A stretch of DNA of 41,054 nucleotides from JBGCEZ01 sp045106735 (GTDB lineage: Bacteria; Planctomycetota; Phycisphaerae; Phycisphaerales; SM1A02). The stretch covers positions 1-41,054 of the forward strand of contig JBGCEZ010000046.1 in the NCBI GenBank assembly GCA_045106735.1, given 5' to 3'. Position 1 is the first letter of the stretch. Each line of letters begins with the position of its first letter. The notes under the pieces were generated by a model that saw only the letters and a program-made list of their open reading frames with translations, did no database searches and was not told where the DNA came from. The position numbers and the translations under genes were made by a program. Positions 40,871 through 41,054 of the stretch are shown here, in pieces.

Positions 40871-41054
40871 GAGCGGGAGCCGGGGGCGCGGTCGCAGGGG
40901 CGCCGAGTCTCGAGCGGGTCTGCCGGAGACCGGGCGAACACTGGCGCCAGCGCAATCGGACCGTCTCGAGCGTGATCGGACGCTCAGGCAGACGCGCGCG
41001 CTCCGGCCAGTCGACGCTGGCGGTGCAGACGGGCGCCGTGCGGGCGTTCGAGCG
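40749..41054. other. Region after alaS to window edge
   Basis: These 306 bases hold the 15-bp and 6-bp repeats, then about 160 bases reaching the edge. Two incomplete frames there could be real: a leftward one entering from the edge with strongly G/C-ending codons, and a rightward one beginning at a GTG at 40972 (IGRSGRRARSGQSTLAVQTG). They overlap and I cannot choose between them. Confidence 0.35.

Noticed and set aside
40972..41054. Start of a rightward gene at the window edge
   Set aside because: A leftward frame over the same bases has equally G/C-ending codons. The sequence is too short to decide, so no gene is called.

Overview
The window is a strongly G+C-rich bacterial chromosome segment, most likely from a member of the Phycisphaerae (Planctomycetota). 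The clues are a secreted protein ending in a dockerin-like repeat pair (GDLNGDDEVSFADVLETL ... DLDGSGTVDFTDLL), a prepilin with the RRAFSLVELMIV leader common in planctomycetes, many Ala/Pro/Asp-rich linkers, and a mostly housekeeping gene set. No phage, insertion sequence or CRISPR array is visible. The species is inference.

Layout, left to right. 1-3571: two divergent secreted proteins of unknown role. 3743-3969: tRNA-Tyr and tRNA-Pro. 4064-5864: an ArsR-type repressor translationally coupled to two VOC (glyoxalase-fold) proteins, divergent from a DoxX/YkgB-like membrane protein. 5915-10007: a further VOC/epimerase-like protein, rsgA, a secreted alpha/beta-hydrolase fused to a DUF1223 thioredoxin-like domain, and a GNAT acetyltransferase. 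10266-11732: a secreted protein with two almost identical 207-residue-period domains and a dockerin-like tail. 12038-15287: an unknown soluble protein followed by two coupled paralogous five-helix membrane proteins. 15325-18273: phosphoenolpyruvate carboxylase. 18499-23616: a stand-alone non-ribosomal peptide synthetase (T-C-A-T-TE). 24063-27078: feoA, feoB and a small membrane protein. 27066-30026: prepilin, saccharopine-dehydrogenase-like reductase, response-regulator diguanylate cyclase. 30501-37590: a leftward run tpiA-secG-yicC-APH kinase-PDZ protein-priA. 37932-40748: alaS, divergent from tpiA.

The points most worth following are: (1) the orphan NRPS, divergent from ferrous-iron uptake genes across a heptanucleotide repeat array; (2) an ArsR gene that looks leaderless, with a perfect inverted repeat filling its promoter spacer; (3) the hydrolase-DUF1223 fusion; (4) two genes, priA and the APH-type kinase, whose best start appears to be CTG in a CTGA overlap; and (5) a window-wide pattern of short tandem repeats, mostly 12 bp inside coding linkers and 7, 11, 12 or 14 bp between genes. 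Starts, promoters and operators were read by eye; stops and families are firmer than starts.
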